This document shows, piece by piece, positions 24,380-37,501 of a stretch of DNA of 64,000 nt. Below the pieces are notes generated by a model. The model was not told where the DNA came from and ran no database searches. It saw nothing but the letters and a program-made list of their open reading frames with translations. Positions within the stretch are counted from its first letter, which is position 1. Every line of letters begins with the position of its first letter. A program made the position numbers and the translations under genes. This DNA comes from Rhinopithecus roxellana (lineage: Eukaryota > Chordata > Mammalia > Primates > Cercopithecidae). The stretch covers positions 125,166,235 to 125,230,234 of the forward strand of contig NC_044558.1 of the NCBI RefSeq assembly GCF_007565055.1. The letters run 5' to 3'.

Positions 24380-24441
24380 AAAAAATAAATAAATAAATAA
24401 ATAAATAAATAGAAAGAAATTCCACTCTGTAAAAAAAAAAA
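24380..24441 (+). other. L1 tail with possible 3' transduction: (AATA)n, about 20 unique bases, second poly-A
   Basis: After the L1 polyadenylation region comes an (AATA)n run to about 24411, then agaaagaaattccactctgt (24411-24430). A pure A run follows immediately before the target duplication. Two A-rich tails with unique DNA between them are the mark of read-through transcription past the source L1's weak signal. Confidence 0.6.
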
Positions 24442-24956
24442 AAATAGAAAACAATATCAAACATAGTAGATAGTAATCTAACTGCATCAATAGTCACTAG
24501 TCACTTTAAGTAAGAATGGTATAAATATACCAATTAAAAGACATAGACTGACAGAATAAATAAAAAACAAGACCCAACCATATGTTGTCTGTAGGAAACT
24601 CACTTTCATATAAAAACAAGAATAGATTAAATGTGAAAGAACGGAGAAAGGTAGATAAAGTTAACAATAACCCAAAGAAAGCCAGAATAGCTACACTAAT
24701 TTCAGAAAAAGTAGACATAAAAATAAGAAACTTATCAGAAACCAAGCAGGACATTATATAATGATAAAGATATTTATTCTCCAAGAAAACATAACAATTA
24801 TTAAAGGGTATGTACCTAGCAAGAGCGCATCAAAATATGTGAATCCAAAACTGATAGAACTGCAAAGAGAAATAGACAAAATATTATTATAGTTGGACAA
24901 TAAAACACGCCTCTGTCAGTAATGGACAGGATCAGCAGGAAAAAAATCAGTAAGGA
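24442..24956 (+). mobile_element. Old L1, piece 2: start of ORF2 (endonuclease region)
   Basis: Resumes the old L1 of 16350-18211 after the nested copy, covering the ORF1-ORF2 spacer and the beginning of ORF2. The counterpart of the GDFNTP region near 24890-24910 is recognisable but broken. Cut by a MER2-like transposon. Confidence 0.8.
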
Positions 24957-24958
24957 TA

Positions 24959-25301
24959 CAGAGTGATTCACTGATAATGATGTTTCGGTCAATGATGATC
25001 TGCATATACTATGGTGGCCCTAAATGTTAAAATAAAATATTTTTACTGTACCTTTTCAATGTTTAGGTATGTTTAGGTACACAAATATGTACAATTGTGT
25101 TACAATTGCCTAGCATATTCAGTATACAAACAAGCTGTACAAGTTTGTAGCCTAGGGGCAAAAGGCATATTATATACTCTAGGTATGTACTTGGCTTTAT
25201 ACCATTTAGGTTTGTACACTCTATGATGTTTGCAATACAAAAAAATCACCTAATGATGCATTTCTCAGAACATATCCTGATTGTTAAGTTACATGTGACT
25301 A
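24959..25301. mobile_element. MER2-like DNA transposon (about 343 bp)
   Basis: A short non-autonomous element with degenerate inverted ends, flanked by TA (24957-24958 and 25302-25303). The phrases actgtaccttttcaatgttt (about 25046) and tgttacaattgcctagcata (about 25098) match my recollection of MER2, a Tigger-related family of about 345 bp. It is inserted in the old L1 ORF2. Confidence 0.75.
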
Positions 25302-25882
25302 TAGTTGAACTAAGCAGTAGGACCAATCAATTGCATATCACTGACATTTACAAAATCATTCAACAGTAGTAGAACACACATTTTTCTCAATACCACAAGA
25401 AATATTCATCAAGATAGGCTGCATTCTAGGCCATAAAGGTATTTTTACAAAATTAAAAAAAAAAAAAAAGTCATACAAACTATGGTCCTAGACTACAGTG
25501 CAAATAAACTAGAAATCAATAACAGAGAGATAGCTGAAAAAACCTCAATTCCTACAGATTAAATAACATACTTTTAAATAACACATGGGTCAGAGAAGTC
25601 CCAAAATACATTTTAAAATATTTTGAGCTAAAAGAAAATTAAAATACAACTTACGAAAATTTGTGTAATGCAGCAAAAGCAGTGCTTAAAGGAAAATTTA
25701 AATTATTTAATACATGTACTAAGGGGAAAAAAAAAAGAAGATCTAAAATCAATTATCTAAGCTTCCACTTTACCATAGAAGAAAAAGAGCAATATTACAC
25801 TCAAGCAAGGAGAAAGGAATTAGAAATAATATGACAAAAATCAATGAAAGGTAAATCAGAAAATCAATAGAAACATGCAATG
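25302..25882 (+). mobile_element. Old L1, piece 3: ORF2 after the endonuclease
   Basis: Continues the same + strand old L1 through the end of the endonuclease and the linker before RT. An A-rich run at about 25455-25470 lies within it. It stops abruptly at about 25882, where L1 sequence in the opposite orientation begins. Confidence 0.78.
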
Positions 25883-27925
25883 AAATCATATAATTTGAAA
25901 TCAGAAAGTGTGATGTCGCCAGCTTTGTTCTTCCTTCTCCAGGTAGCTTTGGCTATTTGGAGTCTTGTGGTTTCATATAAATTTTAGGATATTTTTTTCC
26001 TTTTTCTGTGGAAAACATCATTAGAATTTTGTTAGTTATGTTGAATCTTTAGATCACTTTGGGATATATATAATAATAATCCCATGCTCATTAATTGGAA
26101 GAATTAACATGTTTTGTACTGACTGTATCTTGGGGGAAAAGCTTTCAGGTTTTCATCATTGATTGTGATGTTGTCTGTGACCTTTTTATAAATGGCCTTT
26201 ACTCTCCTGAGATAATTTTCTTCTATATCTTTTTTGTTGAGAGTTTTTATCACTAGTGAATGTTTAATTTGTTCAGGATTTTTCTGCATCTATTAAGAAG
26301 AAATGTGTTTTTCAGTCTTTCATTTTGTTGATGTGGTATATCACCTTTATTGATTTACATGTGTTGAACCATCTTTACATCTCATATATAAATCCCACTT
26401 GGCCATAGTGTAAATTCCTTTTTTATGCGTGTTGAATTCAGTATACTAGTATTTTAATAAGTAATTTTGCATCACTGTTTACCAGAGGTATTATTCTGTA
26501 GTTTTTCTGGTGATGTATTTTTCCAGTTTTAGAAACAGAGTGGTGCTGGTCACATCAAATGAGTTTGGAAATGCTCTCTCTTCTGTTTTGGAAGAATTGA
26601 GTAATGAATTCCTTTTTAATGTTTGGTAAAACTCACCAAATAAAGCCAACTGATCTTCGGCTTTAACTTTTGGGAACTTTTTGATGACTAATATGATATC
26701 CTTATTTGTTATTTATAGATTATATAGTTCTAAGAATTTATTCATTTCTTCTGGGTTATCCAATTTGTTAGTGTATAGGTGTTCATAAAAGTTTCATGTT
26801 TTTTTTATATCTGAGACATTGTCAAATATCTCTTATTTATTTCTTATTTTGTTATTTGAGTCCTCTATTTTCTTAGCCTAGTTTAGGATTTGTCAATTTT
26901 GTTTTTTTTTTTTTTTTCCAAAAAAATTTAGCTCAGTTTTGTTGATTTTTTTCATTGTTTCTCTATACTCTATTTATTTCTGTCCTAATATTTAGTATTT
27001 TCTTCTGTCTGGTGCCTCTGGGCTTAGATTGTTCTTTTTCTAACTTTGTAAAGTATAAATTCAGATTGTTTATTTGAGATTTTTAAATTTAAATGAAGGT
27101 ATTTATTGCTATAAAATCTCCTCTTAATGTTGCTACTAATACATCATTTAAGTATTGATATGTTGTATTTCAGTTTTTATTTTTCTCTAGATATTTTTAA
27201 AATTTCCTCTTGATTTCCTCTTTGACCCGGTAATTACTTAGGAAAGTATTATTCGGTTTCCATGTACTGGTGAATTCTTCCATTTTCTACCTGTTATTGA
27301 TTTGTCATTTCATTCATTCAGATTTGAAAAAATACTTGAAATAATTGTAATCTTTTAAAATTATTTGTTAAGATTTGTTTCATGATCCAACATGTGATCT
27401 ATCCTAGAGAATGTTATGTGCACATTTGAGAAGAAATCTATTCTTCTGCTCATGACTGAGAATTTCTAAATATTTCTGTTAGGGCCATTTTATCTACAGC
27501 ATTGCTAAACCCCACAGTTTCCATACTGATTTTCTATATAGATGTTCTATACATTTTCTATATCTGAGTGTTTATGTATTTCTATTGTTATATCTTCCTC
27601 ATGAATTTATCTTTTTGTTATTATATAATGACTTTCTTCATTTTTAAATGTAGATTTTTTTTTTTAACTCAAAGTCTATTTTGTTTGACATAAGTTTACC
27701 CAACTCTGCTTTCTTTTGGGTACTATTTAAATAAAATATCTTTCTCCATATCTTTACTTTCAGTTTATATGTGCTTAAATCTTAAGTACTTCTTTTGTAG
27801 ACCACAAATTACTAGTTCTTACTGGTTTTTGTTTTATTTTGTTTTGTTTATTTCTCTGTGTGTATTTACTCCATCAGCCACTCTAAGTTTTTTGATTGGG
27901 GAATAATCCATTTACAAAGGTAGGT
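25883..27925 (-). mobile_element. Old L1 ORF2 segment in reverse orientation inside the old + strand L1
   Basis: Read on the minus strand it spans ORF2 from the region after RT (25883 end) back to the early endonuclease (27925 end). There is no poly-T or 3' UTR at 25883, so it lacks the 3' end a standard insertion would carry. The + strand L1 picks up at 27926 close to where it left off at 25882. Confidence 0.78.
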
Positions 27926-28200
27926 TTTTGAAGAGATCAAGAAAATTAATTAACCTCTAGTCTAGCTAAGCAAGAAAACAAGAGACAAAAACCTATTCTT
28001 AATATCGTAAAATAAAGAGAGGCTATCAATACTGATTCTATGAGCATTAAAAGTATGATAAGAGATTATTACAAAAAAACATATTTTTAAAAATTGGATA
28101 ACTTACATAAAATGGACCGATGTCTTAAAAGCCATACTCCACTGAAAGTCACACTAGGAGAAATGATCATATACATAGGCTTGTTTCTAAAATAAATTGG
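27926..28200 (+). mobile_element. Old L1, piece 4: ORF2 linker/early RT
   Basis: Resumes + strand ORF2 at the counterpart of the phrase coding WFFEKINKI (ggtttttgaagagatcaaga at about 27924). Homology is lost by about 28170-28200. Confidence 0.65.
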
Positions 28201-28620
28201 CCAATATGAAAATGCAAAACTTTAAAAAAAATTGAAATCATCATTGATTGGCAGCTGTTTGAGGAAATGGGAAGTAGAGGAAAGGATAAATGGGTGAAGC
28301 ACAGGGAATTTTACAGAGGTAAAACTATTCTGTATGATACTGTAGTGATGGATATAGGACATTATGCATTTGCAAAATGCATAGACCTGAATTAACACAA
28401 AAAGTGAACCCTAATGTAAGCAATAGACTTGTTATTGGCAAAGTACCAATGTTAGTTTACCACATGTGAAAAATGTACCAAATTAATTTGAGATGTTAGT
28501 AGTAGGGGAAACTTTAAGCAGGGAAGATGTATATCAGAACAATTTGTATCATCTGCTCAACTTTTCTGTAACCCTAAAAATACTCTGAATATTGTTCCAT
28601 TAATATTTTTAAATGAATTA
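28201..28620 (+). mobile_element. Old L1 3' UTR (L1M-type)
   Basis: Contains phrases typical of L1M 3' UTRs, such as actattctgtatgatactgt near 28324 and gtgaaccctaatgtaagcaa near 28404. It may be the 3' end of the preceding old L1 after internal loss, or a separate insertion. Confidence 0.6.
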
Positions 28621-29307
28621 TAATATGCATCCTATCTATAAAAAGTGTGTAATTTGGTTAAGAAAACACTTTAGGGACTATGCTAACATAAGCCTGTGGA
28701 GACAGAACTTTATGCACAATAATAGAGATTCACTTACAGAAATTTAGTACTTTAACCTGCTTGATCAAGTAATTTTTTCTTCAAAAAGCCAATACAATTA
28801 AAACATTTAAGATGCAAATTTTGATTTATGAAAATCTTCCCAATTAGAGGCAAGAGAAAGAAACCCTGTCAAATAGCCATTATTGTGAGAAGCCTGGCTA
28901 CTCCCATTTTTTCCCTAACTCCCTTCAAATATTTGATGAAGTGGGAATTATTTAATCTTCTATTTAGTGAAATAGAAGATTAAAAATTTTCTATTGAAAA
29001 GTAAAGGGAAATAAAATCCATATTAACATTTGGGCACTAATGAAAGCTCTAATTTTTAATTCAATATTAAAAGCTTAAAAATTAAAAATAATTTTCTCTC
29101 ATTTTTATTGAATTAAATATTCTTTCAGTGATGAAGCAAAGGGATTTTAACATGTACATTCATGAGAGGTCATTAATATTTTCTCAGTGTCACAATAGTC
29201 ACATAATATGATTATTATGACATTTTATTTTGATTAGATAAAAACATCAATCAACTTTTTAATGTGTTGTTTCTCAATTCCTTAAATAATCAGGTTATCC
29301 TTTACAG
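28621..29307. other. Unassigned AT-rich DNA
   Basis: No gene, recognised repeat or RNA structure seen. Confidence 0.5.
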
Positions 29308-29665
29308 CAAGGGTCCCCAACCCCTGGGCCACACACTAGTACCAGTCTGTGGCCTGTTAGCAACCAGGTCGCACAGCAGGAGGTGAATGATGGGTAAGTG
29401 AGCATTAACACCTGAGCTCTGCCTCCTGTCGGATCAACCTGGCCTCAGAATCTCATAGGAGCCCGGACCCTATTGTGAACTGTGCATGTGAGGGATCTAG
29501 GTGGTGCTCTCTCTCTGAGAATCTAACCAATGCCTAATAATCTGAGATGGAACAGTTTCATCCCAAAACCATCATCCCCAGCAGACTCCACCACCACTGC
29601 CCCCATATGGAATAACTGTCTTCCACGAAACTGATCCCTGGTGCCAAAAAGGTTGGGGACCACTG
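29308..29665 (-). mobile_element. MER1-like hAT (Charlie-group) DNA transposon
   Basis: Bounded by inverted ends, caagggtccccaac at 29308 and gttggggaccactg ending 29665. The GC-richer body includes tctcataggagcccggaccc near 29452. This is a non-autonomous MER1A/B-type element. An 8-bp target duplication is not clear. Confidence 0.85.
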
Positions 29666-30127
29666 CTGCTTAACAGACTATATAGTAAATATTAAATATA
29701 ACAACACATTCATAACGTGATTATTAGGCACAGTCCTCAATATCACATGTATTTGCAAGATACGAGAATGAATTAAAGCAAGAAACAGTTTTATATTCTG
29801 AATATGACTGTGCATTTAGTTGCTTCCTAGTGGGAATTTCAACAGAAGATATAATTCAACCTAGAAAAGATTGAGTTAACGAATGCTAGAGAAACAAATT
29901 AAACTTCTGCCAGACATTGATGGGCTGTGAATTTGTTTTAGTTTCTAAGGAAAGAAATGCTGGTGTCATTGTGAACAGCTCAATAAAGATGTCAACTTAA
30001 TATTTAACGATAGCTAAACAAGATGTTTATTTGAATTTTGAAAGGCAGAAAGTATGTGAAACATAAGAACATACAATTATATAAAGAGAATAGCCAATGG
30101 TAATGTTTTAGTGATTGTGTTTATTAT
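29666..30127. other. Unassigned AT-rich DNA
   Basis: Nothing recognised. Confidence 0.5.
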
Positions 30128-30142
30128 TATATATACTTTCTT

Positions 30143-31170
<1,028 letters not shown>

Positions 31171-31925
31171 TGCGCTTCACTTTGTAGATTTGTTTTCTTA
31201 TATTTCTGGAGTAACGGCATATTCTTTCTCCAACTTCTTGAGACTTGTCATTAATATACTTTTTTTCCTAACTTTTACATTTTAGGTTATACATTCCCCT
31301 TTAAGCCCTATTTTAGCCATATCCCACAAGATTTTTTATCATTCAGCTCAAAATAATTATTATGATTACTTGTATTTTTTAATCAATGACTTATATGGCA
31401 AAGTATCTCATAATTGCCAACAACATATGGGCTTTTTTAGTTTTTTTAAAAAAACTTATTTCTAGTTGCATTTTCCTGTGGTCAGAAATGATGCATTACA
31501 TAATATATGTCTTTAAAATTCATTGATATTTGACTTATGCATGAAGATAGGTTATTTTAAAACAGTTTATACTAATAAACTCTGTAGTTTGGCTTCTAGT
31601 ATTGTAAATATGAAAATTATCTCAGGTTTGCTAATTATTTTTTCAAATCTTCCATCTGCTTACTGAATTTTTTGTTTGCTGGATCAATCAAGTACTGATA
31701 CAGCTATATTGAACTTTCTCACTATAATTCTAGGTGTTTTTATCAGTCAATTAAAAGTAAATTATTAGGAAATATCCCTGCTCAATTCTACTAAAGCCTT
31801 TTAATATAAACTTTATTTTCTTTCACTTTGACACAATGTATTGGTGTTTGCATAATATATATTATTTCTTTTGTTACTTTCAGCCTTCTGAATCCTGATG
31901 TTGTACATGTATGAAGTCTATTTTT
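31171..31925 (-). mobile_element. Old L1 (L1M-like) ORF2 fragment
   Basis: Minus-strand ORF2 sequence. The segment with tatcccacaagattttttat near 31320 and ctgtggtcagaaatgatgca near 31477 corresponds to the linker and endonuclease side of ORF2. Strongly diverged. Confidence 0.65.
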
Positions 31926-32572
31926 AAAGAATATGGTATGCTATCTAACAGAAACTCACTTTACCTATAACAACACACATAGACTTACAGTGTAGGGATG
32001 AAAAAAGAAATTCCCTGCAATGTAAACAAAAAAGAGCAAGAGTAGCTATACTGATATCAGATAAAACAGATTTCAACTCAAAAACTTAAAAAAAAATTAA
32101 ATTACTATATAATGATAAAGAGGTCAGTTCAGCAAAAGAATACGCCAATTACAAATATATATTCACTCAACACTGGAACACTCAAATATATCGAGCACAT
32201 TTTAATGAGTCTAAAGAGAGATATAAACTACAGTATTATCATAGTAAGGAACTTCAATGCCACACTTTCATCAATGTACACATCATTTAGGTAGCAAATC
32301 CACCAAGAAACATCAGAGTTAAACTACATTCTGGATCAAATAGACCTAACTGACATTTACAGAACATTTCACCCAACTGCTGTAAAATGCACATTATTTT
32401 CATCAGCATATAGAACATTCTCCAGGATAGACTATATATGTTAGGTCACAAAAAAAGCCTCAAAAAACCCAAAATTTGATTTCTACCAAGATTCAACCAT
32501 GAATAAATAGAAAACCTGACCAGACCAATATTGAGTTTAAAAGGTCATAGCAGTTATTAAATGGTCTCCCAT

Positions 32573-32623
<51 letters not shown>

Positions 32624-34680
32624 AAGAACCTGATGGCTTCATTGCTGAATTCTGCCAAATATTTAAAGAACTAGTACCATTTCTACTCAAACTATTCCAA
32701 AAAATTGAAGAGGAAAAAGTGCCTGCAACTCAGTCTATGAGACCAGTATTATTCTTACAGCCAAATCATACAAGAGAACAACAACAACAAAAAGAAAAGG
32801 AAAGATGCATGCCAATGGAAGAGATCACTCACCATGACCAAGTGATACTCATTCCAGAATGCAGGGATGCAAGGATGGTTCAAAATACACACATTAATAA
32901 CCATGATATATCACATTAACGGAATCGAGGACAAAACCATAGAATTATTTTTAGTAATACTTTAAAAGTCATTGATAAAATTAAACAATCTTCATGATAA
33001 AAACTATCAACAAAATGGTTTTATAAGGAATATACTTTTAAAAAATTAAAGGTCATATGTATCACAAACCCACAGCCAGTATAATATGGAATAGGGAAAT
33101 ATTGAAAGCCTTCCCTCTAGGATTGGGAATATGATAAGGATATTCGGTTTGACCATTTTTATTCAACATAAAACTGAAAGTGTTAGCCAGAGAAATTAAG
33201 CAAAAGACAGAAATAAAGGACATCTAAACTGCAAAATAAGAAGTCAAATTGCCCTTGCTTATAGATAATATTATGTTATATAGAAAACTTAAAAAATTCT
33301 CCAAGAAATGGTAGGACTGATAAATAAATTTAGTCAACATAAAAAACTAATAGCATTTATATATGCCAACAGCAAACAATCTGAAAAGGCAATCAAGGCA
33401 GCAATCCCAATTACAATAGCTACAAAAAATAATATACCTAGAAATATATCCAAGGAATTGAAAGATTGCTACAATGAAAATTATAAAAATACTGATAAAG
33501 ACAACTGAAGAGGAAATGAAAAAGGAAAGATAACCCATGTTTATGAATTGGAATAATTAATACTGTAAAATGTCATAATGCCCAAAGCAATTTACCTGTC
33601 CACTGCAATTCCTATCAAAATACTAATAGCTTTCTTCACAGAAATGTAAAAAGCAATCCTCAAATGTGTATGGTATCACAGAAAATCTTGAATACCAAAG
33701 CAATCCTGAGCAAAGAGGACAGAATTGGAGGCATTACACTATCTGACTTCAAAATAGAGATCAAAGCCATAGTAGCCATAATATAATAGCATGGTTCTGG
33801 AATAAAAACAGATACATAGATCAATGGAACAGAATAGGGAACACACACACACAAAAACACATATTGAGAGGCAACTCATTTTCAACAAAGGTACCAAGAG
33901 CACACATTGGGGAAAGTATCATATTTTTAATAAATGGTACTGGGAAAACTAGATATTAATATGAAGAACAGTAACACTAGACTCCTGTCTCTCATCATCT
34001 ACAAAAAAACAGCTCAAAATTGATTAAAGACATTTAAAACCTGAAACTATGAAACCACTAAAAGAATCCGTTAGAGAAGTGCTTCAAGTCATTGACCTGG
34101 GCAAAATTTGTTTGGGTAAAACCTCAAAAGCACAAGTAACTGAAGCAAGAATAGACAAATAGAATTATATTAAACTAAAAAGCTTCTGGACAACAGAAGA
34201 AATAACCAACAGAGTGAAGAGACCCTCTACACAACAAGGAGAATTGTTTGCAAACTATCCATTTGATAAGAGATTAGAAACTAGAATATAAAAGGAACTC
34301 AAGCAACTCAACAGCAAAAACCAAATAATGTGATTTTTTAAATGACAAATCATCAGAACAGGCATTATCTAACAAAGACATACAAATGACCAACAGGTAT
34401 ATGAAACAAAAAAGCTCATTATTAATCATCAGGATAATGCAAATCAAAACCACAATGAGATTGCACCTCACCCCAATCAGAATGACAAGTATCCAAAAAA
34501 CAAAGAGTAACAAATGCTGGCAAGGATGCAGAGAAAGGGAAATTCTTATAAACATTTTGGAAAACAATATGGAGGTTCTTGAAAAACTAAAAATGGAACT
34601 ACCATATGATCTAGTAATCTCATTACTGGTTATATAACCAGAAGAAAGGAAATCTGTATGTTGAAGATACTTGTCTTTAG
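31926..34680 (+). mobile_element. Old L1 ORF2 (endonuclease to C-terminal region)
   Basis: A + strand ORF2 of intermediate age. Endonuclease sequence (about 31940-32440) is followed by a deletion near 32490. RT and C-terminal coding sequence follow to about 34650. All frames are short. It joins the minus-strand old L1 at 31925 head to head and contains the A47 run at 32574-32620. No 3' UTR or tail is seen at the right end. Confidence 0.85.
32574..32620 (+). repeat. A47 homopolymer within L1 ORF2
   Basis: Forty-seven consecutive A lie between tcccatc and gtcaagaacctgatgg. In related L1s this position has a short A-rich codon run (in copy 1 the equivalent is accaaaaaaagtccagg). It is therefore an expansion inside coding-derived sequence, not a poly-A tail. 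Confidence 0.95.
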
Positions 34681-35439
34681 GTGTGATGTATCTAGAAACA
34701 CTTATACCCAGAGACTATAAATACACAGGATATGTTGGAAAAAATTAAGTACATAGTAATACCAGACAACGCAATATGAAAAGGCAGTAAGTAAAACCTA
34801 AGTTGAGGAGACTGGGCTGTACCTGATACATGATAAATTCATAGAATACTTCACTCTACAGAAAAAAAAATCTGTGAAATACAATGAGTGATGTAAACAC
34901 TATTTAATGATTTTGGACTTGTAGTCTCAATTTTTAAAAAGTGCATATTTTCTTATATTTATGAAATGCTTGTAAGTATTACCAACCTTGACAACATTAA
35001 AGTAAAACTAGAGGTGACAGGAGTTGAGAAGATGAAGTGGGAAGTCAAAAGACGATGTGTTTGATTAAGGACAATATTTAGGGCAGTATTTGGAAACATG
35101 CTTACATTATAAAATAAAATAAAAAATGTATCTATACCGTTAAAACTGGATTAATGGATGAGGCTGCTATTCACTGCTGGAGGCACTCTCTCTGTGGACC
35201 CTGGCTACCCAAAGCCTGACCTGGCAGAAAATCTACACACCATTCATGGCACACTGGCTGTTAAGTTCTACTTAATTTATGGGTGTAATAGACGCTTTCA
35301 CAATGGTTATATACAAGAGAATGGAAGAGTTGAGTGATGTTAACCTTCATCTATCAGATTATTTTAACTCTCCCCTATCAGAACAGGAAACCAGCACTTG
35401 TCATCAAATAGTTTAAGCATATTATTGAAACTCAAAATA
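34681..35439. other. Unassigned DNA
   Basis: No gene or repeat recognised. 35150-35270 is slightly GC-richer but has no convincing frame. Confidence 0.5.
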
Positions 35440-35760
35440 GGCCGGGCGCGATGGCTCACACCTGTAATCCCAGCACTTTGGGAGGCCGAGGCGGGCGGAT
35501 CACAAGATCAGGAGATCGAGACCATGCTGGCTAACACGGTGAAACCCCGTCTCTACTAAAAATACAAAAAATTAGCCGGGCATGGTGGCGGGTGCCTGTA
35601 GTCCCAGCTACTCAGGAGGCTGAGGCAGGAGAATGGCGTGAACCTGGGGGGCGGAGCTTGCAGTGAGCCCAGATCGCATCACAGCACTCCAGCCTGGAGA
35701 CCAGTAAGACTCCGTCTCAAAAACAAACAAACAATAAAAAAAGAAAAAAAAAAAGAAAAT
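35440..35760 (+). mobile_element. Alu element (AluY-like), plus strand
   Basis: Full-length Alu starting ggccgggcgcg with an A-rich tail of AAAC and AAAG units. The target duplication is aaactcaaaata at 35428-35439, repeated with one inserted base at 35761-35773. It faces the Alu at 35906 tail to tail. Confidence 0.97.
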
Positions 35761-35905
35761 AAACTTCAAAATATAGACATAAAAATTGAAAACAATATCA
35801 AAAGGACTCAAAAATAAAAATAGTGAGATGTTTTTGCTTTTGAGAAGTAGTAATGAAGATGAAGAGAGGCCTATAATTTTCATTAAAATCTCTTCTATGC
35901 TCCTT

Positions 35906-36204
35906 ATTTTTATTTTTTATTTTTTAGACAGAGTCTTGCTCTGTCGCCCAGGCTAGAGTTCAGAGGCGCGATCTCAGCTCACTGCAAGCTCGGCCTCCCA
36001 GGTTCAAGCCATTCTCCGACCTCAGCCTCCCGAGTAGCTGGGACTACAGGTGCCCGCCACCACGCCCCGCTAATTTTTTGTATTTTTAGTAGAGACAGGG
36101 TTTCACCGTGTTAGCCAGGATGGTCTCGATCTCCTGACCTCATGATCCTCCCGTCTGGGCCTCCCAAAGTGCTGGGATTACAGGTGTGATCCACCGCGCC
36201 CGGC
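35906..36204 (-). mobile_element. Alu element, minus strand
   Basis: Full-length Alu with a perfect 11-bp target duplication ctatgctcctt at 35895-35905 and 36205-36215. It is the second arm of an inverted Alu pair with 35440-35760. Confidence 0.97.
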
Positions 36205-36215
36205 CTATGCTCCTT

Positions 36216-36644
36216 TTTAATCCAATATGCAGGTAACTTTCTGACTAAACAACTGTTAGATAAAAGAACATTTTTAGGTATGTACAATATAAGGTAAAAA
36301 ATAATAACTCTAAAAAGGGTATAAATAATATGTGGAAAAACATAGCAATTACTATGTTGCCAAAACAAACTCTTTAAAAATGTAAACTCTTAGGAACATA
36401 TCTTAATTCAGGCTTTTCTAGGAACTGGGACAAAATGTTGTAGAAAGTACGTAGAATGTGTAACTGATATTCTTTGGAGCAGAACAAAACCCCTGACTTT
36501 CAGATGTTGCGAGAGAAGTAAGTAACAATTCCCCCCATTCAGCTTCAAAGCCTTCCATGGAAACACTGAAAAGAAAAACAACAACAACAACAACTAACAA
36601 ACAAAAAGAACTCCCGGATCCTCATCTTTCATCCTCCATCTCCC

Positions 36645-36679
<35 letters not shown>

Positions 36680-37486
36680 TATCAAAAGGCAGACAATTCT
36701 TACCATCTTAACCTTTTTCTATCTCTTTCTTGTCAGAGGGATTTATCTTCAAAAGAAGATAGAAAACAATTGTATAATAAACAGCAAAGTATTTAATTTC
36801 ATAAAAATAGGAGTGTTTAGGAAAAATAGAGTGCATATTTTCTACTCTACTGTTTAGACAATAAAGTACAAATCATGATATTTTACTTGCATTCAGATTA
36901 ATTCTTCCACTTTCTTTGAACAGACTAATGCTTCAATTATTGGTACCTGTTCAGTTAGATATAATTTTCTTCATTAGAAGCATGAACCATCACCCAAATT
37001 TTTTAAAATATCATTTTCTCAAATAAAAATCATAGACTTATATGCTAGAAAAAAAATGATGGATGAGAAGTCACCATGAATTAATTAGCATTATACACAT
37101 AAAAATAAAAGAATCAATGTTAGGCTCCAGGGGAAGATAGTAGTTTCCTAACCAAATGGAGGGAGATTATTGAAAATTTCCTTGCCATCTAATACAGTCT
37201 TTATTCACTCAATTATTTTCTAAAACTTTTTGTAGTTCTGTTTCAGAGAGACTTCCACATATTTTAAAAATAACACCAGAGAAATAGAATATAGTAAACT
37301 AAGATATAACTACACGTTTCTGTTTTAGTCAGGGACAAAAATAGAGGACTTGATATTATTTTTATTTAAATTGCAGCCCAAGATGTGTTTATTTAGTCTT
37401 TCTTTCTAAAAGGCATTTAAAGATTCCAATAACATATTGAAAATGGTTGTCTAATACATGTTTGTAGTTCAAATGATAAATGCAGA
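36216..37486. other. Unassigned DNA with (AAC)n and A28 tracts
   Basis: Holds a CAA/AAC run at about 36576-36600 and A28 at 36649-36676. No gene or repeat family recognised. The A28 could be the tail of an unrecognised retroinsert, but no duplication is evident. Confidence 0.55.
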
Positions 37487-37501
37487 TATATACACACTTT
37501 A

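Larger units (their letters stand above)
18212..24441 (+). mobile_element. Full-length L1PA-like LINE-1 (copy 1)
   Basis: Contains 5' UTR, ORF1, ORF2, 3' UTR, A-rich tail, a short extra segment and a second poly-A. The 11-bp target duplication aaatagaaaac lies at 18201-18211 and 24442-24452. The host is the ORF1-ORF2 spacer of an older L1 in the same orientation, so this is L1 nested in L1. By its 5' UTR it looks like an L1PA5-L1PA8-age copy. Multiple ORF lesions make it inactive. Confidence 0.96.

Noticed and set aside
29308..29665. GC-richer block with inverted ends considered as an RNA gene
   Set aside because: The ends and body match a hAT-type MER1-like transposon, and no pol III boxes of a tRNA-like gene were seen.
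36649..36676. A28 run taken as a processed-pseudogene tail
   Set aside because: The preceding sequence shows no recognisable mRNA-derived coding region and I found no target duplication.
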